Of a DNA stretch of 64,000 nucleotides, positions 1-8,264 are shown in pieces. Position 1 is the stretch's first letter; the number at the start of each line of letters is the position of its first letter. The notes beneath the pieces are model-generated. The model was not told the origin of the DNA and did no database searches. It saw nothing but the letters and a program-made list of their open reading frames with translations. The stretch spans positions 1 through 64,000 of the forward strand of contig CAIQOJ010000124.1 in the NCBI GenBank assembly GCA_903873395.1, written 5' to 3'. The DNA is from an uncultured Acidimicrobiaceae bacterium (GTDB lineage Bacteria; Actinomycetota; Acidimicrobiia; Acidimicrobiales; RAAP-2). The position numbers were made by a program, and so were the translations under genes.

Positions 1-803
1 CGACCCTCAATGGCGAAGGACTCCAGCATCAAGATGGGCACTCCCTGCTGCTGGCTGCCACCAATCCTGCCGTAGTGGCCTACGACCCCGCCTTCGCCTA
101 CGAGGTGGCGCTGATTGTCGAAGACGGGATCAGGCGCATGATGGGACCCGATGCCGAAGATCGCTTCTGGTACCTGACCCTCTACAACGAGACCTACCCG
201 ATGCCAGCCCTCCCAGAAGATCCCGCCGAGGCCGAGCGGGTTCGCACGGGCGTGGTGAACGGCCTCTACTGCTTCGCTGCCCAGCCCGAGGGTCTCGACG
301 CACGGGCTCCCGAGGCGACCATTTTGTTCTCCGGAACGGCGTGGCAGGCCGCAGCAGAGGCCCGAGACATCTTGGCCACCGAGTGGGGTGTGGCCGCAGA
401 CGCCTGGTCGGTCACCTCATACCAAGTCCTACGTGACGACGCGCTCGCCACCGAGCGGTGGAACCGGCTTCATCCAGGTGAGCCGCCGCGCGTCCCCCGG
501 GTGACGAGCGCACTGTCCGGCCACACCGCTCCCGTTGTGGCAGTGACCGACTTCATGCGGGCGGTTCCCGACCTGGTGGCTCGATGGGTGGGCCGACCAT
601 GGACATCGCTCGGAACTGATGGGTTCGGACGATCAGACACCCGACAGGCGCTGCGACGATGGTTCGAGACTGACGCCAACCACGTAGTACTGGCGGTCCT
701 CGTCGCCCTGGAAGCCCAAGGAGCCGTCGCCGAGGGAACGGCGGCAACTGCCCTCGGCCGCCTGGGTATCGATCCCGACGGACCCGTGCCCTGGGCTCAC
801 TGA
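1..803 (+). CDS. aceE: Pyruvate dehydrogenase E1 component, homodimeric type (C-terminal part)
   Basis: This is the 3' end of the thiamine-diphosphate-dependent E1 subunit, which decarboxylates pyruvate and passes the acetyl group to the E2 lipoyl domain. The reading frame is open from base 3, so the gene begins outside the window. The first visible residues, TLNGEGLQHQDGHS, followed by TNPAVVAYDPAFAYEVA, are strongly characteristic of the AceE family and sit in its transketolase-like middle region. The visible end (GFGRSDTRQALRRWFETDANHVV) matches the usual family C-terminus. About 266 residues remain of the roughly 900 expected. The downstream gene has its own putative promoter. Confidence 0.95.
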   Translation, partial: TLNGEGLQHQDGHSLLLAATNPAVVAYDPAFAYEVALIVEDGIRRMMGPDAEDRFWYLTLYNETYPMPALPEDPAEAERVRTGVVNGLYCFAAQPEGLDARAPEATILFSGTAWQAAAEARDILATEWGVAADAWSVTSYQVLRDDALATERWNRLHPGEPPRVPRVTSALSGHTAPVVAVTDFMRAVPDLVARWVGRPWTSLGTDGFGRSDTRQALRRWFETDANHVVLAVLVALEAQGAVAEGTAATALGRLGIDPDGPVPWAH

Positions 804-862
804 CGTCATGACGGGCGTGTGGGTCCTGTTGCCCCGTGAGTGGGGGCAGTGACACGCCCGAC

Positions 863-868
863 TAGCCT
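863..868 (+). promoter_or_regulatory. Putative -10 element TAGCCT of a leaderless promoter
   Basis: TAGCCT lies six bases before the ATG at 875. There is no purine-rich ribosome-binding sequence, and the start codon falls where transcription would begin. The same spacing recurs at other genes in this window. Confidence 0.45.
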
Positions 869-874
869 GAAAAC

Positions 875-1456
875 ATGTTGTGGCTGACCGGTGACCCCGA
901 GGCCGACACCTTGTTGAGCGAGAACCCCTTGGCCCTCCTTCTCGGCATGGTGCTCGACCAGCAGATCCCCATGGAACGGGCCTTCGCCGCTCCCTTCGCG
1001 CTCAAAGAGCGTCTGGGTGGCACCCTTGACCCCGCCGCCATCAGCGCCATGGACCCTGACGCCCTCGTGGAGGTCTTCTCGGCCAAACCTGCACTCCACC
1101 GCTTTCCCAAGTCCATGAGCGGGCGAGTTCAAGAGGTCTGCACGACGGTTGCCACCGACCACGGTGGAGATGCCGCTGCCATCTGGTCGTCGGCTCCGGA
1201 CGGCAAGGCGCTGTTGAAGAACTTGAAGGCCCTGCCAGGATTCGGTGACCAGAAGGCCAAGATCTTCCTTGCCCTCCTGGGCAAGCAGTTCGGCGTGCGG
1301 CCTCCAGGCTGGGAACAGGCTGCCGGCCCCTATGGCGAACCCGGCTCCTTCCGATCGGTGGCAGACATCGATTCCCCCGAGGCCCTCATCAAGGTTCGCC
1401 AGTTCAAGCAGAAGATGAAGTCCGAAGCCCGGGCAGCCCTGCCTGCCGGCAGCTGA
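875..1456 (+). CDS. HhH-GPD-type base-excision repair family protein, actinobacterial type
   Basis: A 193-residue protein that resembles the actinobacterial proteins annotated as HhH-GPD-type base excision DNA repair proteins. A helix-hairpin-helix is visible as LPGFGDQKAKIFLALLGKQ near residues 118-136. In true glycosylases the HhH is followed by a catalytic aspartate in a VDTN-like context. Here the segment is FGVRPPGWEQAAG, with no obvious catalytic Asp and no Lys in the hairpin like that of endonuclease III. A DNA-binding or repair role is plausible from the family, but glycosylase activity is unproven. It lacks a Shine-Dalgarno sequence and overlaps nothing; thiE follows 13 bp later. Confidence 0.75.
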   Translation: MLWLTGDPEADTLLSENPLALLLGMVLDQQIPMERAFAAPFALKERLGGTLDPAAISAMDPDALVEVFSAKPALHRFPKSMSGRVQEVCTTVATDHGGDAAAIWSSAPDGKALLKNLKALPGFGDQKAKIFLALLGKQFGVRPPGWEQAAGPYGEPGSFRSVADIDSPEALIKVRQFKQKMKSEARAALPAGS

Positions 1457-1469
1457 CGCTGCCGTTCCG

Positions 1470-2195
1470 GTGAACACCACCACGACGGATACGGCCGCCA
1501 GCGCCACGCCCGGTGCACGGTGGGGTCTGGCCCAGCGCCGTCTCTATCTCTGCACACCCGATCGGCCCGACCTCGAAGCGTTCCTCGTGGACTGCATCAG
1601 CGGTGGCGTGGACGTGGTGCAACTGCGTGACAAGCACCTCGACGATGCGACCACCGTGGCTCGAGCTCGGCTCGCACAGCGGGTCTGTGCCGACCACGGC
1701 GTGCCCTTCGTGCTCAACGACCGGCCAGACCTCGCCCTCGAGTCCGGCGCCGATGGGGTCCACGTTGGCCAGGACGACATCGATCCGGTAGCAGCCAGAG
1801 CACTACTCGGCCCGGACGCCCTGCTCGGACTTTCGACCCATCAGCCTCCCGAGCTCGCCGTCGCCATCGGCCATGGGGTGCCCTCGACGTCGCCAGCCCC
1901 GGTCGACTACGTGTCGGCCGGCCCGGTGGTTCCCACGCCGACCAAGCCCGGTCGACCTGGGACCGGCCTCGGCTACGTGACCCACGCGGTAACCCAGTCG
2001 CCTTGGCCGGTATGGGTCACCGGAGGTGCGTCACCGGACTCCGTGGGGGCCTTGGTGACGGCTGGAGCCCGCCACGTGGTCGTGGTGCGATGGATCACCG
2101 AATCCTCGAACCCCGGAGCGGCGGCTCGTGCACTCCGCCAGGCCATCGACGCGGCCCTCGAGGAAGTCGACCGTCGGGACGTCACTGGAGACTGA
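1470..2195 (+). CDS. thiE: Thiamine-phosphate synthase
   Basis: Joins hydroxymethylpyrimidine diphosphate and thiazole phosphate to give thiamine monophosphate in the cytoplasm. The TIM-barrel signatures are all present: VQLRDK near residue 51, LNDRPDLALESGADGVHVGQDD near 84-105, GLSTH near 121, YVSAGPVVPTPTKPGRPGTG near 151-170 (phosphate binding) and VTGG near 188. Length (241 residues) is normal for the family with a short N-terminal extension. The start is a GTG 13 bp after the upstream stop, so translation is probably coupled to the HhH gene. No other thi genes are in the window. Confidence 0.93.
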   Translation: MNTTTTDTAASATPGARWGLAQRRLYLCTPDRPDLEAFLVDCISGGVDVVQLRDKHLDDATTVARARLAQRVCADHGVPFVLNDRPDLALESGADGVHVGQDDIDPVAARALLGPDALLGLSTHQPPELAVAIGHGVPSTSPAPVDYVSAGPVVPTPTKPGRPGTGLGYVTHAVTQSPWPVWVTGGASPDSVGALVTAGARHVVVVRWITESSNPGAAARALRQAIDAALEEVDRRDVTGD

Positions 2196-2215
2196 CTGCC
2201 CCATGAGTCGACAAC

Positions 2216-2261
2216 TTCTTGGGTCGACCGTGTGCTGAGCCGACCGATTCTTGGGTCGACC
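2216..2261. repeat. Direct repeat of TTCTTGGGTCGACC
   Basis: The 14-mer TTCTTGGGTCGACC occurs at 2216-2229 and again exactly at 2248-2261, in the space between the convergent thiE and the secreted protein gene. GGTCGAC/GTCGACC elements within it can also pair, so it may contribute to a terminator structure. Confidence 0.6.
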
Positions 2262-2263
2262 AA

Positions 2264-2278
2264 CCGGCCAGACGCCGG
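2264..2278. terminator. Small hairpin between convergent genes
   Basis: CCGGC, loop CAGAC, GCCGG forms a perfect five-bp stem, 8 bp before the end of the minus-strand gene. There is no T-run. It is a weak candidate for a shared terminator. Confidence 0.35.
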
Positions 2279-2286
2279 ATCCGACC

Positions 2287-2916
2287 TCAGCCCTGAGGTT
2301 GGAGTCCGGTGGCAGGCTTCGTCTTGACCGTGGCGCCACTAGGCAGGCTCACCGACGGCGAGGTTCCGACTTCGGAGATCTTCAGCACGATGGTGCCGCC
2401 TGGGGTGACAGCGCGGAACGAGGACACGTACTTGCCGTCCACGGTGAAGATCAACTTCTCGGTCTGCCCGCCCTGGGAGAGCGTCACCGTCGTGGTGTTG
2501 CCATCAGTGACAGACGGGCCGCGGTCCCAATAGGCCAGGTAGGTGTGGGCTGGATCGACGGCCTGGGCTCCAGTAGTCGTCTGCTTGTAGAACACCAGGC
2601 TGTGGATGTTGGCCGTCGGTGAGCCACTGACGCTCACATACTCCGTTGTCCCGATGATCACCAGGTGCGTACGACGGCCCGCACTCTGGATCCAACCGCC
2701 CAACCTGTCCGGTGCCTGATAGACGACCTCGGCGACCTGATTGCCCTGAGGGGTGGTCTCGGCGAGATGCTCGGTGTAGCCCGAAGCCGACAGCGTGTTG
2801 TTCACCGCCGTGCCGAGGGAGGTCGACGAGTTGCCCTGGACGAATCCGAGCAGGGCGAACGCTGCGCCGACCAGGGAAAGCAGGCCGAGCAGTAGGAAGG
2901 GAATCAGCTTGCGCAT
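2287..2916 (-). CDS. Secreted or membrane-anchored protein of unknown function
   Basis: A 209-residue protein that I do not recognise. It starts with a strong hydrophobic segment (residues 4-26, MRKLIPFLLLGLLSLVGAAF) that is either a signal peptide or a membrane anchor. No lipobox cysteine is present. The exported part is rich in Thr, Ser and Val with alternating beta-type residues (for example TVDGKYVSSFRAVTP), compatible with a LppX/LprG-like beta fold. This is only a shape argument. GGAG stands eight bases before the ATG. It is convergent with thiE, and the acyl-CoA dehydrogenase gene ends 27 bp upstream of its start on the same strand, so the two may be co-transcribed. Confidence 0.6.
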   Translation of the reverse strand: MRKLIPFLLLGLLSLVGAAFALLGFVQGNSSTSLGTAVNNTLSASGYTEHLAETTPQGNQVAEVVYQAPDRLGGWIQSAGRRTHLVIIGTTEYVSVSGSPTANIHSLVFYKQTTTGAQAVDPAHTYLAYWDRGPSVTDGNTTTVTLSQGGQTEKLIFTVDGKYVSSFRAVTPGGTIVLKISEVGTSPSVSLPSGATVKTKPATGLQPQG

Positions 2917-2943
2917 CTACAGGCTCCGAGGTCTAGGACCGGC

Positions 2944-4059
2944 TCAAATGCCGATGCGCTGGGCGAGCAACTCTCGATGGTACGACGGATCGCCCAAGAG
3001 CAGTTCGGAGGACTTGGCCCTCTTGAAGTAGAGATGGGCAGGATGCTCCCACGTGAAGCCGATCCCACCGTGGATCTGGATCGTCTCGGCGGCAGCATGA
3101 AAGTAGGCCTCCGAGCAGTAGGACTTGGCGAGACTGGCCACCACCGGCAACTCCTCGGAGTCCTCGGCCGCAGCCCAACCGGCGTAGTAGGCGGCCGACT
3201 TGGCCGACTCGACTTCCAAGAGCATGTCGGCGCACTTGTGCTTGATCGCCTGGAAACTGCCGATGGGGCGACCGAACTGGATGCGGGTCTTGGCGTACTC
3301 GACCGAGCTGGTCAGGCAACGCTGGGCGCCACCCACTTGCTCGGCGGCCAAGGCCACTGCGGCCAGGTCCAGGGTCTTGGAAAGGCCGGCCTCGGCCCCG
3401 CCGTCGGTCCCGATGAGGGTGGCAGGCGTGCCAGCGAACTCCAAACGAGCCTGCTTGCGGGTCTGATCCATGGTCGGAAGGGCTGTGCGGGTGAGACCAG
3501 CGGCATCGCCAGCCACCTCAAAGAGCGAAAGTCCAGCAGAAGTGCGGGCGATCACGAGGATGACATCGGCGACGTGGCCGTCGATCACGAAGGACTTGAC
3601 GCCATCCAGCGTCCAGCTCGAACCCGAGGGCGTGGCACCCAGAGTGACGCCGTCGGCATCCCACCGGCCCGAATCTTCGGTGAGCGCCAGGGTGGCGATC
3701 GTCTCACCAGCAGCAATACCGGGCAGGAGGCGCTCCATTGCCTGGGTATCACCCGAGGTGAGGATGGCATTGGCACCCAAGGCCACAGTGGAGAAGAACG
3801 GTGCGCAGAGAAGTGATGCACCCATCTCCTCGAGCACGACGACCAACTCGACGTACGTGAAGCCGGCGCCGCCGTACTCCTCGGGGATGATCAGCGACTG
3901 CAGGCCCAACTGCTCGGCCATCTGGGTCCAGACCTCAGGGTCATAGCCCTCGGTCGTCTCCATCAGCCGGCGCACCTCAGTCTCGGGTGACTTGTCGTCC
4001 AAGAACCGGCGAACTGACTTACGCAGCTCGTCCTGCTCCTCGCTGAAGGCGAAGTTCAT
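2944..4059 (-). CDS. Acyl-CoA dehydrogenase, FadE27/29-like smaller subunit type
   Basis: FAD-dependent alpha,beta-dehydrogenation of an acyl-CoA. The 371-residue protein has the N-terminal helical domain (MNFAFSEEQDELRKSVRRFL), the middle beta domain and the C-terminal helices, with IQIHGGIGFTWEHPAHLYFK near residues 330-350. That ending is typical of the FadE proteins that pair with a second subunit in mycobacterial steroid side-chain degradation. No adjacent partner FadE is present here. The frame is open 168 bp further upstream, but the ATG at 4059 is preceded by GGAG and begins with the family-typical FSEEQ motif, so this start was chosen. The substrate is unknown. Confidence 0.88.
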   Translation of the reverse strand: MNFAFSEEQDELRKSVRRFLDDKSPETEVRRLMETTEGYDPEVWTQMAEQLGLQSLIIPEEYGGAGFTYVELVVVLEEMGASLLCAPFFSTVALGANAILTSGDTQAMERLLPGIAAGETIATLALTEDSGRWDADGVTLGATPSGSSWTLDGVKSFVIDGHVADVILVIARTSAGLSLFEVAGDAAGLTRTALPTMDQTRKQARLEFAGTPATLIGTDGGAEAGLSKTLDLAAVALAAEQVGGAQRCLTSSVEYAKTRIQFGRPIGSFQAIKHKCADMLLEVESAKSAAYYAGWAAAEDSEELPVVASLAKSYCSEAYFHAAAETIQIHGGIGFTWEHPAHLYFKRAKSSELLLGDPSYHRELLAQRIGI

Positions 4060-4316
4060 GCTGTTTCTCCATCCCAGGGGATCCCCACTCGGGGATACGT
4101 GCCCCGCCGTTCTACCAGAATGGTTCGGCGGTTGACCAACGGGCGTCCTACCGGTACAACCGGAGCAGGCAATACACCTGGCCCTGACGGACTCAACGCC
4201 TGTCGCAATACAGCCCTCTGAGGCCATGGCCCCAGGCTCCCGACAACCTTGGGCGGCCTGCCTTGCTGTGGCAACTGCCTGACCATGACGATGAACCGAC
4301 CGAGAGGACGTGCCCG

Positions 4317-4934
4317 ATGGCTCTGACCGAGATCGACTACCAGGATGCTGCAGTCGAGGTGCACCGAGTCGTCGTCGGCCCTGTGGACAACAACGTCTAC
4401 ATCGTGCGTTGCCGTCAGTCTGGCGATGCCTTCCTGATCGATGCGGCCAACGAGCACGATCTTCTCCTGGAGCTGTGCCGCGACCTCGGCGTACGGCGAG
4501 TGGTGGAGACCCATGGCCATTGGGACCACATCCAGGCGGTCGAGGCCGTGCGCGACGCCGGCTACGACGTGGCTGTCACTGCAGCCGACGCCGAGATGCT
4601 CCCCTCCTATGACCAACTGCTCGAGGATGCTTCGGTTCTCGAAGTCGGCCGCCTACGGATCGCCACGATCGCCACCCCAGGCCACACGCCGGGTTCGATG
4701 TGCTTCGCCATCGAGGGAACGCCTCTCCTCTTCACCGGCGACACGCTCTTCCCGGGAGGCCCGGGCAACACCTCGTTTGAGAACGCTGACTTCGGCACCA
4801 TCATCGAATCCATCGAGGAGCGGCTCTTTGTTCCGTTCGGGCCGGACACCCTGGTCTTGCCCGGTCACGGGGTCAGCACCACCATCGGGGCCGAGTCACC
4901 CCATCTGGCGGAGTGGGTCGAGCGGGGCTGGTAG
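4317..4934 (+). CDS. MBL-fold metallo-hydrolase
   Basis: A 205-residue metallo-beta-lactamase-fold hydrolase. The metal-binding HxHxDH motif is THGHWDHIQ, followed by GHTPGSMCF, FTGDTLFPGG and the C-terminal LPGHG, giving the full set of ligands for a binuclear site. The arrangement resembles glyoxalase II and ETHE1-like enzymes, but the specific thioester or persulfide substrate cannot be deduced. The start at 4317 follows GAGAGGACG; an in-frame ATG-like codon 54 bp upstream would add a non-conserved sequence. It is monocistronic and convergent with the debranching enzyme gene. Confidence 0.88.
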   Translation: MALTEIDYQDAAVEVHRVVVGPVDNNVYIVRCRQSGDAFLIDAANEHDLLLELCRDLGVRRVVETHGHWDHIQAVEAVRDAGYDVAVTAADAEMLPSYDQLLEDASVLEVGRLRIATIATPGHTPGSMCFAIEGTPLLFTGDTLFPGGPGNTSFENADFGTIIESIEERLFVPFGPDTLVLPGHGVSTTIGAESPHLAEWVERGW

Positions 4935-4980
4935 GCAGCGACCGCTAGGTGGCAACGATGCCTGGATCGATGCAATGCCT

Positions 4981-5028
4981 GGGCCGAATCGACGACAGGG
5001 CCGAATCGACGACAGGGCCGAATCGACC
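4981..5028. repeat. 17-bp tandem repeat, 2.8 copies
   Basis: The unit GGGCCGAATCGACGACA is found at 4981-4997 and 4998-5014, with a third truncated copy at 5015-5028. It lies in the intergenic space between convergent genes and encodes nothing. Confidence 0.85.
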
Positions 5029-5078
5029 GAGAGCGTTCCACCGTCCTCCCCGGCTCGATTGAGCCGTCCCAGCCCGCC

Positions 5079-5101
5079 TGAGGCCGACTGGGGTCGGCTC
5101 A
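5079..5101. terminator. Hairpin between convergent genes
   Basis: GCCGAC, loop TGGG, GTCGGC gives a six-bp stem (5083-5098), extended by TGA/TCA after a one-base bulge. It abuts the stop codon of the minus-strand gene and probably serves the plus-strand MBL gene. Confidence 0.5.
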
Positions 5102-7300
5102 GTCTTCTGCCGTCGCTGTCAATGGACGGCGAGGAGCGTGGACGATTTCGATCTCGGGCGGCAGTCCCGTGATGGACACGCCACCAGGCACATGGTCACC
5201 CACCTCGATGGTCACGCGTGACCCAGCCAGGGGAATGCCTTCCACCTTCAAGGTGCCGATGCCCTTCGGCAGGTTCGGCGAGAGCCAGATCTTCCCGTAG
5301 GGGATCCAGGGATCCAGCCGGAGGAGGGTCCGCAGGCAGAGGAGTGGCGATGCAGCAGCCCATGCCTGGGGCGAGCATGACGTGGGGTAGCCGACGGGAA
5401 CGTCGAACTCGCTCCTGTCCAGACCGCTGAAGAGCTCGGGCAGTCGACCACCTTGTGCGGCCCCAGCATCAAGTAGACCGAAGATCAATTTCTGTGCGGC
5501 AGCGTCGAATCCGTAGCGAGCGAGGCCAGCAGCAACGATGGCCGTGTCGTGTGGCCACACCGATCCGCAGTGGTAGCTGATCGGGTTGTACCCCCCGTTA
5601 TCGGTAGCCAGGGTTCTCACACCCCAGCCCGAGAACATGGTGGGAGAGAGCAGAGCTTCAGCGACCAAGCCCGCCTTCTCCTCGTCGATGATGCCGGTCC
5701 AGAGGCAGTGTCCGATGTTCGACGTGAGCGAATCGATGGGACGCTTGTCGGCATCGAGTCCGACGGCAAACCAACCCTTGTCCTCCAGCCAGAAGTCCCG
5801 GTTGAACGCCTCCTTCAGGTGCGCTGCCTTGGCCCGGTAGCGGTCATAGGTGGCCATGTCACCCACCTCGTAGGCGAAGTGCGCACTGGCGAGGTAAGCG
5901 CCATAGGTATAGGCCTGCACCTCGGCCAAGGCGATGGGGGCCTGGGCGATCCGGCCGTCCGCATAGCGGATGCCATCCCAACTGTCTTTCCATCCCTGGT
6001 TGGCCAGGCCTCGATCCGTCGCCCGGTGGTACTCGACATATCCGTCGCCATCGCTGTCGCCGAACTGCTCGATCCACTCCATGGCCCGATGAGCGTTGGG
6101 CAACAACTCGTCCACGAGCTCACGAGCTACACCCCAACGGCGTAGTTCGCCCAGGAGCATGACGAACAGCGGCGTGGCATCGGCCGTCCCGTAGTAGATG
6201 CTGCCCCCGCCCAGCGACAGCGATGCCGCATCACCGAAGCGCATCTCGTGCAGGATGCGACCAGGTTCTTCTTCGTGCCGGGGATCGACCTCGCTCCCCT
6301 GGAAGCGCGCCAACGTCTGCAACACGCCCCGAGCCAGGTCTGGGTCGACCAGCAGAGCCATCCAAGCCGTCAGTAGCGAGTCACGACCGAACACCGTCAT
6401 GAACCACGGTGCGCCAGCGGCAACGACCACCCGTTCGGGGAAGTCCGGGTCGAAGATGCGCAACGCGCCCAGATCCTCGGCGCTCTTCGCTACGACTTGC
6501 TTCAGTACCGGATGATCGGTCTCGATCTGGGGGACCTGGCGTCGCCATTCGGCCAATCGCTCGGTCGGCGTGACCTGGTCCTCGGGCCCGCCACACCGAT
6601 ACGTCGGTGGGAAGGCAACTCCGTCGATGACCGGTCCGACTTCGATGCAAACCGACCACTCGCCGCGTGGCGGGACCAGGACCTCATACGAGATCAACCC
6701 TGGCGCCACCGATGTCGCCCCCGCGACACGCACCTCGACGCCGCGGGTGAGATTTCCCCGTCGATAGCCATAGGTGAGCGTGGGTGCTGGCGGTTCGCCG
6801 TCGTCATCGTGCCCCTTGCCCAGATCGACCTCGGCGGTGATGTCCGATCGACCGGTACCCGATCCCGCTCGACCCTCTTTGACTGCAAAAAGGTCGGCGA
6901 AGTCCGTGGCCAAGACCACCTCGACCGTGCACGCCGTCGACTCCTCAGAGAAGTTCCGCACCGTGATCTCTTCACGCATGCCCCGGCCAACATGGCGATG
7001 GCGGAACACCATCAGAGTGGAGTCCGCATGTCCGGGACCGGGCACCGTGCGAGACACGAACGTTGCGCTGAACGGGTCGTCATTCACGGCGGCCAACGGT
7101 TCGGCTCGAACGCCATCAATGAGCACTTCGAAGTGCGACAGGATCCGGGTATCTCGGACGAAGAGCCCTTGAGCCGTGCCTGCGTGCATGTCACCTGCGC
7201 CGGCGCTGATGGCAAAAGTTGACTCGTCAACCAGGGTGACGGAACCACCTCCAGCATCAAGGTGGGTTACGGGGCCATCGAAGTTCCACGGATCCGTCAT
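5099..7300 (-). CDS. Amylo-alpha-1,6-glucosidase / glycogen debranching enzyme family protein
   Basis: A 733-residue cytoplasmic protein with the bacterial debranching-family architecture. An N-terminal beta-sandwich domain (about residues 15-215) contains GTAQGLFVRDTRILSHFEV, the signature of the GDE N-terminal domain. An (alpha/alpha)6 barrel follows (about 270-700) with APWFMTVFGRDSLLTAWM, DGYVEYHRA, NQGWKDSWDG and PISYHCGSVWPHDTAI. The aromatic and acidic residues in these strings line the active site in related GH15/GH63-like barrels. The likely substrate is a branched or short alpha-glucan, but no other glycogen genes are nearby. The ATG has no Shine-Dalgarno sequence and appears leaderless. 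Confidence 0.87.
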   Translation of the reverse strand: MTDPWNFDGPVTHLDAGGGSVTLVDESTFAISAGAGDMHAGTAQGLFVRDTRILSHFEVLIDGVRAEPLAAVNDDPFSATFVSRTVPGPGHADSTLMVFRHRHVGRGMREEITVRNFSEESTACTVEVVLATDFADLFAVKEGRAGSGTGRSDITAEVDLGKGHDDDGEPPAPTLTYGYRRGNLTRGVEVRVAGATSVAPGLISYEVLVPPRGEWSVCIEVGPVIDGVAFPPTYRCGGPEDQVTPTERLAEWRRQVPQIETDHPVLKQVVAKSAEDLGALRIFDPDFPERVVVAAGAPWFMTVFGRDSLLTAWMALLVDPDLARGVLQTLARFQGSEVDPRHEEEPGRILHEMRFGDAASLSLGGGSIYYGTADATPLFVMLLGELRRWGVARELVDELLPNAHRAMEWIEQFGDSDGDGYVEYHRATDRGLANQGWKDSWDGIRYADGRIAQAPIALAEVQAYTYGAYLASAHFAYEVGDMATYDRYRAKAAHLKEAFNRDFWLEDKGWFAVGLDADKRPIDSLTSNIGHCLWTGIIDEEKAGLVAEALLSPTMFSGWGVRTLATDNGGYNPISYHCGSVWPHDTAIVAAGLARYGFDAAAQKLIFGLLDAGAAQGGRLPELFSGLDRSEFDVPVGYPTSCSPQAWAAASPLLCLRTLLRLDPWIPYGKIWLSPNLPKGIGTLKVEGIPLAGSRVTIEVGDHVPGGVSITGLPPEIEIVHAPRRPLTATAED

Positions 7301-7306
7301 CTACGG

Positions 7307-7312
7307 ATCGTA
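7307..7312 (-). promoter_or_regulatory. Putative -10 element TACGAT of a leaderless promoter
   Basis: On the minus strand TACGAT lies six bases before the ATG at 7300 of the debranching-type gene, with no ribosome-binding sequence between them. Confidence 0.45.
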
Positions 7313-7409
7313 CCGGAGCACCGATGCCTTGGCGACGGCCAGAGAGAGGTACGCCAGCGGTGATCGGAGCGGACAGCACTTATGCCTCACACCTGAGGGC
7401 ATCATTCCC

Positions 7410-7423
7410 CCTACGGCCGTAGG
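7410..7423. promoter_or_regulatory. 14-bp perfect palindrome upstream of sufC1
   Basis: CCTACGGCCGTAGG is a perfect palindrome 20 bp upstream of the putative -10 of the sufC1-sufS-sufU unit. Its position would overlap a -35 region, so it may be an operator. No regulator gene is adjacent. Confidence 0.35.
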
Positions 7424-7442
7424 AGAAATCCAATCGACGGGA

Positions 7443-7448
7443 TAGACT
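7443..7448 (+). promoter_or_regulatory. Putative -10 element TAGACT of a leaderless promoter
   Basis: TAGACT is followed by six bases and the GTG start codon of sufC1 at 7455. No Shine-Dalgarno sequence is present. Confidence 0.45.
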
Positions 7449-7454
7449 CAGGCC

Positions 7455-8264
7455 GTGGCCACCTCATCCGATCAGCACACGTCGAGCCAGACCGTTGCCG
7501 AGCATGGAAGCGCGGACTCTGTGCCGCCTCTGCTCCAGATCGTGGGCCTGTGTGCGTCGGTCGAAGGCACCCCGATCCTTCGCGGCGTTGATCTCACCGT
7601 GGAGTCCGGCAAGGTGCACGCCATTATGGGGCCCAACGGATCGGGCAAGTCGACGTTAGCCAACGTACTGCTCGGCAACCCTGCCTACGAGATAACCGAT
7701 GGCTCGATTCTCTACAAAGGCGAGGACATCACTGCCTGGCCTACCGACACCCGAGGCAAGGCCGGCATCTTCTTGGCGTTCCAAGAGCCCGAGGTGATCA
7801 GCGGCGTCCCGGTGATCCAGTTCCTGCGCCAGGCCATGTCGGCACGCCAAGGGATCGACCTCTCCGTCCTCGAGATCCGCCTGCAGATGATGGAGTGGAT
7901 GGACAAGCTCGGCATGGACCCGGCTTTCGGGGAACGTCATCTCAATGAGGGGTTCTCCGGTGGCGAGCGCAAGCGCAACGAGATCCTCCAGATGGCCATG
8001 CTTGACCCCGACCTGGCCGTACTCGACGAGACCGACTCTGGCCTTGACGTCGATGCACTCCGCACCGTGGCACGGGGCGTCCGCACGGTGCGAGAGGCAC
8101 GACCCGACCTCGGCGTCCTCGTGATCAGTCACTACGTGCGGATGCTCGAAGAACTCGACGTCGACCGGATTCACCTCTTGATCGACGGTGTCGTGGCTGC
8201 CGAGGGTGGTCCCGAGTTGGGCGCTCGACTCGAAGCTGAGGGGTACGACGCATGGCGCAACTGA
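7455..8264 (+). CDS. sufC: Fe-S cluster assembly ATPase SufC (copy 1)
   Basis: The ABC-type ATPase of the SufBCD scaffold for Fe-S cluster assembly in the cytoplasm. The 269-residue protein has Walker A GPNGSGKST (about 59-67), Q-loop FQEPEVISGV, the Suf-type signature SGGERKRNE, Walker B/D-loop LAVLDETDSGLD and an H-loop histidine in VISHYV. The Walker B region has Thr where SufC usually has Ile (DEIDSGLD). It carries about 25 extra N-terminal residues. The window holds a second sufC at 11664-12410. This copy is translationally coupled to sufS by a 13-bp overlap. Start is a GTG with a leaderless-type promoter. Confidence 0.93.
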   Translation: MATSSDQHTSSQTVAEHGSADSVPPLLQIVGLCASVEGTPILRGVDLTVESGKVHAIMGPNGSGKSTLANVLLGNPAYEITDGSILYKGEDITAWPTDTRGKAGIFLAFQEPEVISGVPVIQFLRQAMSARQGIDLSVLEIRLQMMEWMDKLGMDPAFGERHLNEGFSGGERKRNEILQMAMLDPDLAVLDETDSGLDVDALRTVARGVRTVREARPDLGVLVISHYVRMLEELDVDRIHLLIDGVVAAEGGPELGARLEAEGYDAWRN

